A stretch of DNA of 64,000 nucleotides. Origin: Aliirhizobium wenxiniae (GTDB lineage Bacteria > Pseudomonadota > Alphaproteobacteria > Rhizobiales > Rhizobiaceae). Made by a program: the position numbers and the translations under genes. Position 1 is the first letter of the stretch. Each line of letters begins with the position of its first letter. Under the pieces are notes generated by a model. It worked only from the letters and a program-made list of their open reading frames with translations. It ran no database searches and was not told where the DNA came from. Location of the stretch: positions 1 to 64,000 of the forward strand of contig NZ_JACHEG010000004.1 in assembly GCF_014201355.1 (NCBI RefSeq), given 5' to 3'. Positions 7,454 to 16,333 of this stretch are shown piece by piece.

Positions 7454-8512
7454 TCAGGACCGCGGCGAAACAGTCGGGCTAAATCGGATCAGGCTCAGAA
7501 TTTCAAATAGCATCTGTGCACCGTTATGGGCCGTATTCGTGGTCGCATCGTATTGCGGTGCAACCTCCACGACATCGCCGCCAACAAAGTTCAGGCCCTT
7601 CAACCCGTGCAGGATATCGAGTGCCTGGCGGTTCGTCAGGCCGCCGATTTCCGGTGTGCCGGTGCCGGGAGCGAAAGCCGGATCGAGGCTGTCGATATCG
7701 AAGGAAAGATAGGTCGGCCCGTCACCGACGACTTCGCGTGCCTTGGCGATAACCGCTTCAATACCCATCCTGCCGATTTCCTCGGCATGGATAACCGTCA
7801 TGCCGCTCTCATAGGAAAATTCCCAGAGATATTCGGCGGCCCCGCGAATACCGATCTGGATCACGCGGGTCGGATCAAGCACGCCGTCGAGAACGGCATT
7901 GCGGAAAGGTCCGCCGTGATGGAACTTCGTCAGGTCGTAAGCGCCGCCGGTGTCGCAATGGGCATCGATATGGATCATACCGACCGGTTTGTCGCGACCG
8001 ACAGCCTTGAGGATAGGGTGGGTGATCGAGTGATCGCCGCCGACTGCCAGCGGAATGACATTGGCGTCGATGACCTTGTTGAAATGCGCCTCGATATCCT
8101 CATGGCTCATTTCCAGCCGGTAACGGCTGCGGAACGGCACGTCGCCGATATCGGCCACATTGATCTCGAACAGCGGCGCGGTTTTCAGCACGTGGTTGTA
8201 AGGCCCGACGCGCTCGATCGATCGCAAGGCGCGTGGCCCGAAACGAGAGCCGGGTCGATTGGTGACGCCAAGATCCATCGGAACGCCGATCAGCGCGACA
8301 TCGAGATCAGAGAGGTCCGGTTTTGCCGGATCAATCTGCCGGTATGTTGCGTCGAGCAAGGTCGGGATGCCGCTGAACGGCGCCGCCCGCGTCCCCGAAG
8401 CCGAGAAAATGCGGTCGGCGACAGCGCGAAATTCCGGGTCATGGATGCTTCCGCCATGGCCTTCGCCATATCGTTCGCGCAGACGCTGGAGCGCTTCTTC
8501 ATCGAGAGCCAT
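7454..8512 (-). CDS. Ureohydrolase (arginase/agmatinase family)
   Basis: 352 residues from the ATG at 8512, which has AAGGA seven bases upstream; a GTG at 8527 is the alternative. All binuclear manganese motifs are present: GGDHSIT, HIDAHCDTGG and SFDIDSLDPAFAPGTGTPE. These enzymes remove urea from guanidino compounds (agmatine, guanidinobutyrate, guanidinopropionate, guanidinosuccinate-like acids). The ~60-residue N-terminal extension and FHHGGPFRNAV loop look more like the agmatinase/guanidinobutyrase branch than like arginase. It lies between a deacetylase-like gene and an FAD oxidase in a cluster with an amino-acid transporter, so a guanidino-acid substrate is plausible. Confidence 0.87.
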   Translation of the reverse strand: MALDEEALQRLRERYGEGHGGSIHDPEFRAVADRIFSASGTRAAPFSGIPTLLDATYRQIDPAKPDLSDLDVALIGVPMDLGVTNRPGSRFGPRALRSIERVGPYNHVLKTAPLFEINVADIGDVPFRSRYRLEMSHEDIEAHFNKVIDANVIPLAVGGDHSITHPILKAVGRDKPVGMIHIDAHCDTGGAYDLTKFHHGGPFRNAVLDGVLDPTRVIQIGIRGAAEYLWEFSYESGMTVIHAEEIGRMGIEAVIAKAREVVGDGPTYLSFDIDSLDPAFAPGTGTPEIGGLTNRQALDILHGLKGLNFVGGDVVEVAPQYDATTNTAHNGAQMLFEILSLIRFSPTVSPRS

Positions 8513-8539
8513 GGTCAAATCCTTCACTGTCCTAAATGA

Positions 8540-9415
8540 TTATCGGGCCGAAGCTGCCTCAAGCGCCTCGTAATGATCGGTGATCTCAGTGCCCGTGGCA
8601 ATCCAGACGTCGCCCTTGTCGATGACGTGTTTGAGGAAATCGCGCAGGATATGCCAGCGCATCGGACGCCCCGAAACCTGTGGATGCAGGACGAGCGTAG
8701 TCACTCCGCCCCACGCGTGGGTCGCTTCGAATTCGTCAATCCACAACTGCAACACTGCGTCGCGACCGAAAAGTGGGCGCGAGCTGGTCCGGCACGACAT
8801 GCCGAAATTCCAGTCGTCGAATGCGAAATTGACGGGGATTTCGACAGGTCCGACAGCGCCATCGGGACCGGCATGGCGATAGGGGAGAATGTCGTCGCGG
8901 AAAGAGCTGGAATAGCGAATTCCGGCCTTCTTCAAATAAGCGAGCAGTTCGGGGAAATTTTCACCGGAAGGCGCGCGATAGCCGACCGGGCGGATGCCGA
9001 GAGCCGACTGCAGAGCCTCGAACCCGCGATCGATCTCCTCGAAGGCTTCGTCGAGCTTGGTCCGGTCCGGCAGCTTGTGGAGATAGCCATGGTGACCGAT
9101 CTCGTGTCCGGCCGCCACCATCGCTTCGCATTGTGCCGGATGAGCAAGTGCCGTCCAGCCGGGCGTGAAGAATGTGCCTTTCAGATCAAGTTCGGCCATC
9201 AGTTCGAGGATTTTGGCGATGCCGACACGGGCGTCGTAACCGCCATGCGATGTCGTGACCATCCGGTCGACATTGGAGGGATTATTGCCAATCCAGGCGG
9301 TCTCGGCATCGACATCGAAGCCGATGAACAAGGCGCTCTTTGCACCATTCGGCCAGATCATCTTCGGTGTCGCCGGAGCGGGATTCAGCGGGCGTGGGGA
9401 AAGATCGAATGTCAT
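8540..9415 (-). CDS. Polysaccharide-deacetylase-fold hydrolase (PuuE/peptidoglycan-deacetylase-like)
   Basis: About 291 residues from the ATG at 9415 (an in-frame TTG exists at 9430). NodB-fold motifs are visible: FDVDAETAW (Asp pair), TFFTPGWTA, HEIGHHGYLH (metal His pair), GYRAPSGENFPEL and a late LVLHPQVSGRPMR. This set matches the cytoplasmic branch related to PuuE allantoinase rather than secreted chitin deacetylases, and there is no signal peptide. It starts 11 bases after the MmgE/PrpD stop, so the two are almost surely co-transcribed. It may open a C-N bond (amide or cyclic ureide) in the compound taken up by the neighbouring transporter. Confidence 0.82.
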   Translation of the reverse strand: MTFDLSPRPLNPAPATPKMIWPNGAKSALFIGFDVDAETAWIGNNPSNVDRMVTTSHGGYDARVGIAKILELMAELDLKGTFFTPGWTALAHPAQCEAMVAAGHEIGHHGYLHKLPDRTKLDEAFEEIDRGFEALQSALGIRPVGYRAPSGENFPELLAYLKKAGIRYSSSFRDDILPYRHAGPDGAVGPVEIPVNFAFDDWNFGMSCRTSSRPLFGRDAVLQLWIDEFEATHAWGGVTTLVLHPQVSGRPMRWHILRDFLKHVIDKGDVWIATGTEITDHYEALEAASAR

Positions 9416-9426
9416 CTCTTGAGCTT

Positions 9427-10818
9427 TCAACGGAAGGTGGGGATGCTGTCGGCATTGCCTGCCATCAGCGCTTCGATTTCAGAGCAGTCTTCGATTTGTT
9501 CGAGCGAACCCAAGGATTTCCACAGGGCTTCGACTTGATCGGATGTCAGGCTCATCGCCACAAGTTCGCGGAACTTGGCCTCGATGGCAGCTGCCTGCAT
9601 TGGCCGCTCGGCGGAACCGGTCGCGCGAGGAACCATGCGATCGACCACCATGCCATCCTTGAACCGAAGCGTCACCACCGGCTCGGCCATCGGATCCATT
9701 GCCTCATCGACCGCAACATCGATCCGGTCCATCATCGCATGGACATCAGGATGATGACGATGCTCTTCGGTATAGGCCTGCAGGCCGGCCGTGCCGAATG
9801 TGCAGCGGGCAGCCAGCGCATAGGGAAGGCTCATCTGAGTCGGAGCCATCGCAGCGCCCACCTTGGCGCCGCACATGTCTTTGAGCATGGCGCTCATGCG
9901 AAGGTCGATATGCTGGATATCGAAGGCTTGTTGCCCTGTTTCAGACAGGAGGTCTTCAAGCGCATCGACGGCAGAATGGGCACCGCGGCAGGATGCATAG
10001 GGCTTGAGCACGGCTCGATTGACCTTCCAGACCTCACCCAGACCTTCGGCAAGCAGTTCGGGCTGGCAGGCGGACTTGTTGTAGGATTTGAAGAAACCGC
10101 CCCAGACGTCATCGAAGACGCGCGACGGGCCGGCAAAGCCGTTTGCTGCAAGCAACGCCGCGAGCAGGCCGCCTTCGGCAGCGCGACCGGCGTGAAGCTT
10201 CTTCGCCTGCGAGCCGTCATGAATAAAGGCCCAAAGGCCAGAGGAAAAACTCGTGGCCAGAGTGATGGCATCCCGTGTTGCGGCTGCATCGAGACCGAGC
10301 AGGTTGGCGCATGCGGCCGCCGCTCCAATAGTGCCGCAGGTGCCGGTCGAGTGCCACCCGAGACTATTGTGCGCATCATAACCGCCCGTCGCCTCCAGGA
10401 CACGTCGCCCGACATCATAGCCTGCGACCACAGCGGTGATCATCCGCTTGCCGTCTATTGGTCGACCGACTTCGTGCAATGCTGAGAACAAGGCCGGCAG
10501 CACCACGGCGCCGGAATGGTCGCAGCCGCCGGAATCGTCCAGCTCGAAAGCGTGTGCGGCACAGCCGTTGAGAATTGCCGCGTCACGGGTCGAGGCAGCA
10601 AGACCGGTTCCCCACAGCGGGACGGGGCCAGCGGGCCGAAGCGACTTCACCGAAATGGCGAACTCGTTGGAGCGCGCGCCAGCCAGGGCAGCGCCCAGCG
10701 TATCGGCAATATGGATCTTGGCTTTGGCAACGACACTCGCCGGCAGGGCGTCATAGTCGAGAGAGGAAACGAAGCGGGCCAGCCTGTCGACCGGCGAGTC
10801 GGCGAGAGAACGGTTCAT
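9427..10818 (-). CDS. MmgE/PrpD family protein (dehydratase/epimerase fold)
   Basis: 463 residues from the ATG at 10818; longer readings would run into the terminator-like hairpin at 10878-10902. Family features: early ADTLGAALAG, LWGTG, the conserved NGCAAHAFELDD, GWHSTGTCGTIGAAAA, GSQAKKLHAGRAAEGG and KPYASCRGAHSAVDAL. The family includes 2-methylcitrate dehydratase, cis-aconitate decarboxylase and iminodisuccinate epimerase. There is no methylcitrate synthase nearby; instead an ArgH-like lyase and an amino-acid transporter are in the same cluster, which favours an epimerase-type role (inference). Confidence 0.85.
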   Translation of the reverse strand: MNRSLADSPVDRLARFVSSLDYDALPASVVAKAKIHIADTLGAALAGARSNEFAISVKSLRPAGPVPLWGTGLAASTRDAAILNGCAAHAFELDDSGGCDHSGAVVLPALFSALHEVGRPIDGKRMITAVVAGYDVGRRVLEATGGYDAHNSLGWHSTGTCGTIGAAAACANLLGLDAAATRDAITLATSFSSGLWAFIHDGSQAKKLHAGRAAEGGLLAALLAANGFAGPSRVFDDVWGGFFKSYNKSACQPELLAEGLGEVWKVNRAVLKPYASCRGAHSAVDALEDLLSETGQQAFDIQHIDLRMSAMLKDMCGAKVGAAMAPTQMSLPYALAARCTFGTAGLQAYTEEHRHHPDVHAMMDRIDVAVDEAMDPMAEPVVTLRFKDGMVVDRMVPRATGSAERPMQAAAIEAKFRELVAMSLTSDQVEALWKSLGSLEQIEDCSEIEALMAGNADSIPTFR

Positions 10819-10877
10819 GAGATGCTCTGGAGGTGCTCGACGAAGCGGCGATCGTCGGGATAGATGCCGCAGAAGCA

Positions 10878-10902
10878 TCCGGACGCGAGGTTCGCGTCCG
10901 GA
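10878..10902 (-). terminator. Perfect 11-bp hairpin after the binding-protein gene
   Basis: TCCGGACGCGA and TCGCGTCCGGA around a 3-base loop, 16 bases after the stop of the binding-protein gene. No T-run. It may protect the 3' end of the binding-protein message or attenuate readthrough into the MmgE/PrpD gene. Confidence 0.6.
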
Positions 10903-10917
10903 CATCTTGATATGGAA

Positions 10918-11745
10918 TTACTTGACGGCTTCGCCGTTGATGTAGATGCCGTCGAGCATCGTGCCTTCGAGACCGTGCTTGGCATAGATGGCCTTGTATT
11001 CGCCGGATGCCATCAGGGCCTTGAGGGCCGCTGCATAGGCGTCACGCAGGGCCGGATCCTTCTTGGAGAAGGCAATGCCCTGGTAGACGGCCGTGAAGGG
11101 CTCGCCGACGATGGCATAGGTGTTCTTTTCCAGGTTGGTCAGGTAAGGCAGGGTTTCGGAACCCTGGACTGCGCCGTCCAGACGGCCCTGCTTCAGCTGT
11201 GCGCGTGCGTCGGCCGAACCTTCGGTGCCGACGACCTTGATGGCTGCCAGTCCCTTGGCTTCGCAGTTGGCAGCGCTCCACTTCGCCGTTTCATCCGGGA
11301 AGGAGGTACGGCGGCTCATGCCGATCGTCTTGCCGCAGAAGTCGGCAGGTGTCTTGAACTCTTCCTTGCGTGAAGCCGAGGTGTAGAATTGCGCACCGGA
11401 CTTCATGTAGTCGACGAAGTCGAGCGTGTCGCGACGCTTCGGCAAGTCACTCATGCCGCTATGGATAAGGTCGACGCGACCGGTTTCCAGCGAGGAAACC
11501 ATCTGTTCGAAGCCGATATCGGCCCATTCGACGGTGGTTCCGAGCTGCTTTGCCAGCGCCAGGCCCAGATCGATGTCAACACCCATCAGCGTGTTGGTTG
11601 CCGGATCCTTGTATTCCATCGGCGGGTAGTTCGGCTGGTTGGCAACGACGACCTTGCCGGCGGTCTTGACGCGGTCCGGCAGCCCCTCGGCATGTGCGGC
11701 CGTCGATGCCAGAACTGCCGCGAGGGCAATGAATGCAGTCTTCAT
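10918..11745 (-). CDS. Amino-acid ABC transporter substrate-binding protein (family 3)
   Basis: 275 residues with a signal peptide (MKTAFIALAAVLASTAAHA). Family 3 features: NQPNYPPMEY, GVDIDLGLALAKQLG, FEQMVSSLETGRVDL and SDLPKRRDTLDFVDY. Two cysteines (DFCGK and AANCEAKG) are conserved in the paralogue at 26187 and may form a disulfide. It lies 84 bases after the ATPase gene and belongs to the ArgH-permease-ATPase-binding protein set. The ligand is probably an amino-acid-like di- or tricarboxylate if the iminodisuccinate-like reading of the cluster is right. Confidence 0.9.
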   Translation of the reverse strand: MKTAFIALAAVLASTAAHAEGLPDRVKTAGKVVVANQPNYPPMEYKDPATNTLMGVDIDLGLALAKQLGTTVEWADIGFEQMVSSLETGRVDLIHSGMSDLPKRRDTLDFVDYMKSGAQFYTSASRKEEFKTPADFCGKTIGMSRRTSFPDETAKWSAANCEAKGLAAIKVVGTEGSADARAQLKQGRLDGAVQGSETLPYLTNLEKNTYAIVGEPFTAVYQGIAFSKKDPALRDAYAAALKALMASGEYKAIYAKHGLEGTMLDGIYINGEAVK

Positions 11746-11829
11746 GTAAGTTCCCCTTATTGAACCTGGGTTGGATTGATGTTTGTTTTCTGATTTGCAG
11801 GCTGGAAAGTCCCGGCCCGCCGGATTGTC

Positions 11830-12600
11830 TCAGCTATGCACCGCCTTGATGAATTCCGCAGTGCGCGGGCTTTTCGGCGAGGTCAGGACTTCCGATGCCG
11901 GGCCGATCTCAACCATCTTGCCCGCCTCCATGAAGGCCACGGTGTTGGCGACATTTCGGGCAAAGCCGAGTTCGTGCGTCACCACGATCATCGTCATGCC
12001 GCTTGCAGCGAGATCCTTCATCACATCCAGCACTTCCGAAACGAGTTCCGGGTCAAGCGCAGACGTCGGCTCATCGAACAGGATCAGATCGGGACGCATG
12101 CACATCGCACGGGCGATTGCCACACGCTGCTGCTGCCCACCGGAAAGCTGCGACGGATAATGGCTGATCTTGTCGCTCAACCCGACGCGGGCGAGAATAT
12201 CCTCGGCGCGCTTGCGAACTTCCGCCACAGGCTCCTTTAGAACCTGGACGGGGCCCTCCATCACGTTTTCCAGCGCAGTCATGTGCGGGAAAAGATTGAA
12301 CCGCTGGAACACCATGCCGACACGCCGGCGCTGACGCGCCATGTCCGCATCGTTGATCTCGTGAAGGTTATTGCCTTCACGGCGATAACCCACCAGTTCG
12401 TCATTCACCCAGATCGCACCCGAGTTCATTTTCTCGAGCTGGTTGATGCAGCGGAGGAACGTGCTTTTTCCCGATCCAGACGGGCCAATGATGCAGCAGA
12501 CTTCGCCTTTGGCGATCTCCAGACTGACTTTGTCGAGTGCGGTGAACGGGCCGTAGAGCTTGGTGACGTCGACGGCTTTTACAATAATATCCTTGGTCAT
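11830..12600 (-). CDS. Amino-acid ABC transporter ATP-binding protein (GlnQ/HisP type)
   Basis: 256 residues from the ATG at 12600 (MTKDIIVKAVDVTKLYG), which has GAGG eight to eleven bases upstream; longer readings would overlap the permease gene. Walker A GPSGSGKST, Q-loop GMVFQRFNLFPH, signature LSGGQQQRVAIARA, Walker B LILFDEPTSALDPE and H-loop VVTHELGFA are all intact. It starts 8 bases after the permease stop and energises the adjacent permease/binding-protein pair. Confidence 0.93.
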   Translation of the reverse strand: MTKDIIVKAVDVTKLYGPFTALDKVSLEIAKGEVCCIIGPSGSGKSTFLRCINQLEKMNSGAIWVNDELVGYRREGNNLHEINDADMARQRRRVGMVFQRFNLFPHMTALENVMEGPVQVLKEPVAEVRKRAEDILARVGLSDKISHYPSQLSGGQQQRVAIARAMCMRPDLILFDEPTSALDPELVSEVLDVMKDLAASGMTMIVVTHELGFARNVANTVAFMEAGKMVEIGPASEVLTSPKSPRTAEFIKAVHS

Positions 12601-12608
12601 CTCACACC

Positions 12609-13481
12609 TCACATCGACGCCGTGATGGACTTGCTGCCACGGCCGAAATAGCGCTCGATATAGTACTGGCCGATCGACAGAAGAGTGACGACGACGAGGT
12701 ACCAGAAGCACGCGACCAGAAGCAGTTCGAGCACGCGGGTATTGGCGAAGTAGATGATCTGGGCGTTGTGGAGGATCTCCGAATACTGGATGACGCTGGC
12801 AAGCGAAGTCAGCTTGACCATGCCGATCACCTCGTTGCCGATCGGCGGCACCATGACACGCATGGCCTGCGGCAGCACGATACGACGAAGCATCTTGAAC
12901 TGCGTCATACCGATCGCGCGGGCGGCCTCATATTGGCCGCTGTCAACCGACAAAAGACCACTGCGCACGACTTCCGACGTATAGGCTCCCTGCGAGATGC
13001 CGAGACCGAGCATGGCGGCGACAAACGGTGTCATGATGTCGACGGTGCGGAACTCGAATAGGCCGGGGATGCCCATCGTCGGAAAGATAAGAGCCAGGTT
13101 GAACCAGATCATCAGCTGCAGCAGCGCAGGTGCGCCACGGAAGATCCAGACGTAACCGATCGCAATCGAGGAAAGTACCGGATTGCCGGATACACGCATG
13201 ATCGCAATGACCACGCCGAGGATGATGCCTAACCCCATAGCTGCAACGGTCATGATCAGCGTGCTCTTCAATCCGTCCAGGATGGCCGGGGCAAAAAGGA
13301 AGTCGCGAACATAACTCCATTCGATCTGGCCGACGCTGAAGGCGCGCACGATGGCGGCGAGGATCAGCAGCACGATGGCTGCTGCGATCATCCGCCCGAT
13401 ATGGCGTTTCGGCACCAGTTTCAGATGGGCGATTTCGTATTTCTGGTCATTGGTCGAGGATGTTACGTCTGCTGTGCTCAT
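12609..13481 (-). CDS. Amino-acid ABC transporter permease (HisM/GlnP type)
   Basis: 290 residues. A ~40-residue cytoplasmic N-terminus is followed by a helix (MIAAAIVLLILAAIV), then the HisMQ core with STLIMTVAAMGLGIILGV, the Pro-rich YVWIFRGAPALLQL and the EAA loop EAARAIGMTQFKMLRRIVLPQA. Only one permease gene is present, so the channel is probably a homodimer. Its ATG overlaps the stop of the ArgH-like gene by four bases, tying the lyase and uptake system into one transcript. Confidence 0.92.
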   Translation of the reverse strand: MSTADVTSSTNDQKYEIAHLKLVPKRHIGRMIAAAIVLLILAAIVRAFSVGQIEWSYVRDFLFAPAILDGLKSTLIMTVAAMGLGIILGVVIAIMRVSGNPVLSSIAIGYVWIFRGAPALLQLMIWFNLALIFPTMGIPGLFEFRTVDIMTPFVAAMLGLGISQGAYTSEVVRSGLLSVDSGQYEAARAIGMTQFKMLRRIVLPQAMRVMVPPIGNEVIGMVKLTSLASVIQYSEILHNAQIIYFANTRVLELLLVACFWYLVVVTLLSIGQYYIERYFGRGSKSITASM

Positions 13482-14938
13482 CGCGCGCCTCGCGTTTGCT
13501 GCGGCACGGCTGCTGCGCCCGCCGGAAGCAGCGCGGCGGCGGCGAAAGCTGCCTTGGCCTCCAATGCGGCATTGAAGCGCGCGATCTGATCGCGCACGCT
13601 TGCCGGTGAGGTGGAACCATAACCGGTACGGCTTGCAAGCGCACCTTCGATCGTGATGGCTTTTAGAACGCCAGAGTTCAGGCGATCATCGATGTTCGGC
13701 AGATCGGCTTCTGTCAGGCCAGCCAGATCGTGGCCGTGTTCCTCACAGTAACGGACGACGGCACCGGTGATTTCGTGAGCCTGGGCAAACGGCACGCCCT
13801 GCGAGACCAGCCAGTCGGCAACCTCGGTTGCCAGCGTGAAGCCCTTAGGCGCTTCCTCACGCAGTTTGGCCACGTCGAATTCCAGCGTTTCAACCATGCC
13901 CGCAAAAGCCGGCAGGATCAGTTCGAGAACGTCGAGGCTTTCGAACAGGACGCGCTTGTCTTCGGCGAGGTCGCGGTTATAGGCGAGCGGCATGGCTTTC
14001 ATGGTGGCCAGGAAGCCGGCGACATTGCCGATCAGAGTGCCGCTCATGCCGCGCGTCAACTCGGCGATATCCGGGTTCTTCTTCTGCGGCATGATCGACG
14101 AGCCGGTCGAATAGCTGTCATGCAGCTTGACCCAGCTGAATTGTTTGGAGGCCCAGATGCATATCTCTTCCGCCAGACGCGACAGGCTGACGCCGACCAG
14201 CGAGCAGATGAACAGGAATTCCGCAACGTGGTCACGCGCTGCAACGGCGTCGATCGAGTTTTCGCAGGCAGCGGAATAACCGAGCTCGATGGCGGCCAGG
14301 TCCGGGCGGTTGACGATGCCTGAACCTGCAAGAGCGGCTGCACCGAGCGGAGAACGGTCGAAGCGGCGATCGAAATCCTCGAAACGCTCGATATCGCGCA
14401 ATAGGCTCTGCGCATGCGCCATCAGATGATGGCCGAGCACGATAGGCTGTGCCGGCTGCAGGTGTGTGAAGCCGGGCATTACGGTTTCGGTATGCTTTGC
14501 AGCCTGTGCGGCGAGTGCCTTCTCCACATCGATGATGCCCCGCGAGATTTCGCGGGCCATGCGGCGTAGATAGAGGCGGGTGTTGTTGGCGGTCTGGTCG
14601 TTGCGCGAACGTCCAGCGCGCAACTTGCCGCCGAGGGCGCCGAGACGCTGCATCAGCAGGCGCTCGATGAAGGTGTGAATGTCCTCGTCCGACGGGATCG
14701 GCTCTTCGCGTTTTTCGGCAATGTCGAGCTCGATCTGATCGAGTGCGGCACGGATCGTCGTGAATTCAGTCTCGTCCAATACGCCGGCGCGCTTGAGTTC
14801 GGAAGCATGCGCGCGGGAACCGGCCAGATCTTCGCGATAGAGGCGGAAATACGAGGGATGTGCGCGAGAAAGATTGGCAAGTGCTTCGGACGGGCCGGAC
14901 TTGAAACGTCCACCCCAAAGCTGTGTCGGTTCAGACAT
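13478..14938 (-). CDS. Argininosuccinate-lyase-like C-N lyase (fumarase/aspartase superfamily)
   Basis: 486 residues from the ATG at 14938 (MSEPTQLWGGRF), with AAGGGA upstream. The superfamily signature GSSIMPQKKNPD and the catalytic PGFTHLQPAQP are intact. Positions that are nearly invariant in biosynthetic ArgH differ: LHTGRSRNDQ reads LRAGRSRNDQ, RGK-G reads RGMSG, and the helix DAVSDRDH reads DAVAARDH. It is transcribed with an amino-acid transporter and an MmgE/PrpD gene rather than with arginine genes. A catabolic lyase that releases fumarate from an N-(dicarboxyethyl) amino acid, as in iminodisuccinate or EDDS lyases, is a good alternative to ArgH. Many annotation pipelines would label it argH. 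Confidence 0.8.
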   Translation of the reverse strand: MSEPTQLWGGRFKSGPSEALANLSRAHPSYFRLYREDLAGSRAHASELKRAGVLDETEFTTIRAALDQIELDIAEKREEPIPSDEDIHTFIERLLMQRLGALGGKLRAGRSRNDQTANNTRLYLRRMAREISRGIIDVEKALAAQAAKHTETVMPGFTHLQPAQPIVLGHHLMAHAQSLLRDIERFEDFDRRFDRSPLGAAALAGSGIVNRPDLAAIELGYSAACENSIDAVAARDHVAEFLFICSLVGVSLSRLAEEICIWASKQFSWVKLHDSYSTGSSIMPQKKNPDIAELTRGMSGTLIGNVAGFLATMKAMPLAYNRDLAEDKRVLFESLDVLELILPAFAGMVETLEFDVAKLREEAPKGFTLATEVADWLVSQGVPFAQAHEITGAVVRYCEEHGHDLAGLTEADLPNIDDRLNSGVLKAITIEGALASRTGYGSTSPASVRDQIARFNAALEAKAAFAAAALLPAGAAAVPQQTRGAR

Positions 14939-15170
14939 CAGTGTTCCCTTATTTGTCAAAAATTTAGGCAACGGTCTCACCAGGCCTATAAAGAGGCAAG
15001 CGAAGATAATTGGTTGCCCTATGAAGAAAACGACTAGCCAGTAGGTGGTAATAGTGCCTATTCTGAAAACAGCTATGACAAGGTGATGCGGGTTCACGTG
15101 AGATGCGTCCCATATCCCTTCTCTTCTCGCATTCCGTTTTGTCCGACATATGCGGGCAACGGAGCGCCAA

Positions 15171-16088
15171 ATGCTACATGAGGTCGGAGTGGCAGGTCGT
15201 AAACAATTCCCTTCGATGACGGGACTGCAAGTGCTGCTAGCCGTGGCTGAAAGAGGGTCTACGAGCGCCGCAGCCGAGCCCATGTCGCTGTCACAGAGTG
15301 CAGTCAGCAAGCAGTTGATAAATCTTGAAGAGGCCATTGGTGGCCCCGCCTTCATTCGCACACCGAACGGCATGATCTCGACGGAGCTGGGAAGCATCTA
15401 CATTGAGCATGCGCGCACTGCCATCAAGGCGATGGAAGACGCAGCCCTGAAAGTTTCACGTCTGAAACCGGGGCCTCGCGTGCTTCGCCTTCAGGTGCCG
15501 CCTATCTTCGGGGATCGCTGGCTTCTGCCGCGCTTCGCTCAGTTTACCGAGGCTCATCCGGAAATCGAGGTCCAGTTCACGACCTTCGTCTCCAAGACCC
15601 AGACGGAAGTTCCCGATGGTATGGTTCGTTTCGTTGTAAAGCCGTCTGATGACGAGGAGGGAGATTATCTGTTCGGTCACGATATCCGTCTTGTCAGTGC
15701 ACCCTCTTATTGGGAAAAAATAGGCGAGCCGGCATCGGTCGAAGCTGCTTCGAAGGGCGTGATGCTTGAACATCCCCAGACACCATTTCACTGGCCGTTC
15801 CTGGCTGCCTTCCACGGCAGTTCGACTCTCGAAGCGCGCCATACGATGCGGTTTGGTTACTATACAATGGTGATACGTGCCGCTCTCGCCGGCCAGGGCA
15901 TGGCACTGATTCCGCAGGGGCTGATCGCTGAGGAACTTGCCTCCGGCCGCCTCGTAAACCCCGCAGGTATCGGCTACCGCAGCGACTACGGCTATTGGTT
16001 CGCGCGTCCGCGCAGTCTTCCCACAAGCCAGTCCATGCGGCTTTTCACGCAATGGATTAACAGCGAAGGCGCTCTCGCAAGAGATTAG
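15171..16088 (+). CDS. LysR-family transcriptional regulator
   Basis: About 305 residues from the ATG at 15171, chosen for GGAG six to nine bases upstream (the ATG at 15150 has none). The helix-turn-helix is MTGLQVLLAVAERGS through LSQSAVSKQLINLEEAIGG; the rest is a periplasmic-binding-like effector domain (LRLQVPPIFGDRWLLPRF, FGYYTMVIRAALAGQGMALIP). The GcvA-like pattern GQGMALIP...LASGRLV is visible. It is divergent from the ArgH-like gene with a 232-base gap, so it most likely activates the eight-gene cluster. Confidence 0.9.
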   Translation: MLHEVGVAGRKQFPSMTGLQVLLAVAERGSTSAAAEPMSLSQSAVSKQLINLEEAIGGPAFIRTPNGMISTELGSIYIEHARTAIKAMEDAALKVSRLKPGPRVLRLQVPPIFGDRWLLPRFAQFTEAHPEIEVQFTTFVSKTQTEVPDGMVRFVVKPSDDEEGDYLFGHDIRLVSAPSYWEKIGEPASVEAASKGVMLEHPQTPFHWPFLAAFHGSSTLEARHTMRFGYYTMVIRAALAGQGMALIPQGLIAEELASGRLVNPAGIGYRSDYGYWFARPRSLPTSQSMRLFTQWINSEGALARD

Positions 16089-16333
16089 ATATCTCCGCCC
16101 GACTGCAGCATCCGGGTGCAGAGAACGTCTGGAATATCTATGAGATTGCAATCTCCCGGGCTATTCACAGCATGAATAGAACGCCTTGATATTTCATACT
16201 GGCGTCCATTGCTTTGTGCTGACCCACTGCGGCATTCTTTCCAAGTCATAACAACAAAGGCGCGACCTGATCACTCGTGCAGAGCCATGCTCTGCGCGCG
16301 AGTTGGCTTGCGTCGCTAAAGAGGCTGGAACAC

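Noticed and set aside
12931..12946. ATTGGCCGCTGTCAAC, resembling the parS form
   Set aside because: The arms are not complementary beyond a few bases and it lies inside a permease coding sequence.
14939..15397. Long N-terminal extension of the ArgH-like gene
   Set aside because: The added ~150 residues do not resemble the family and overlap the divergent LysR gene; the ATG at 14938 gives canonical length.
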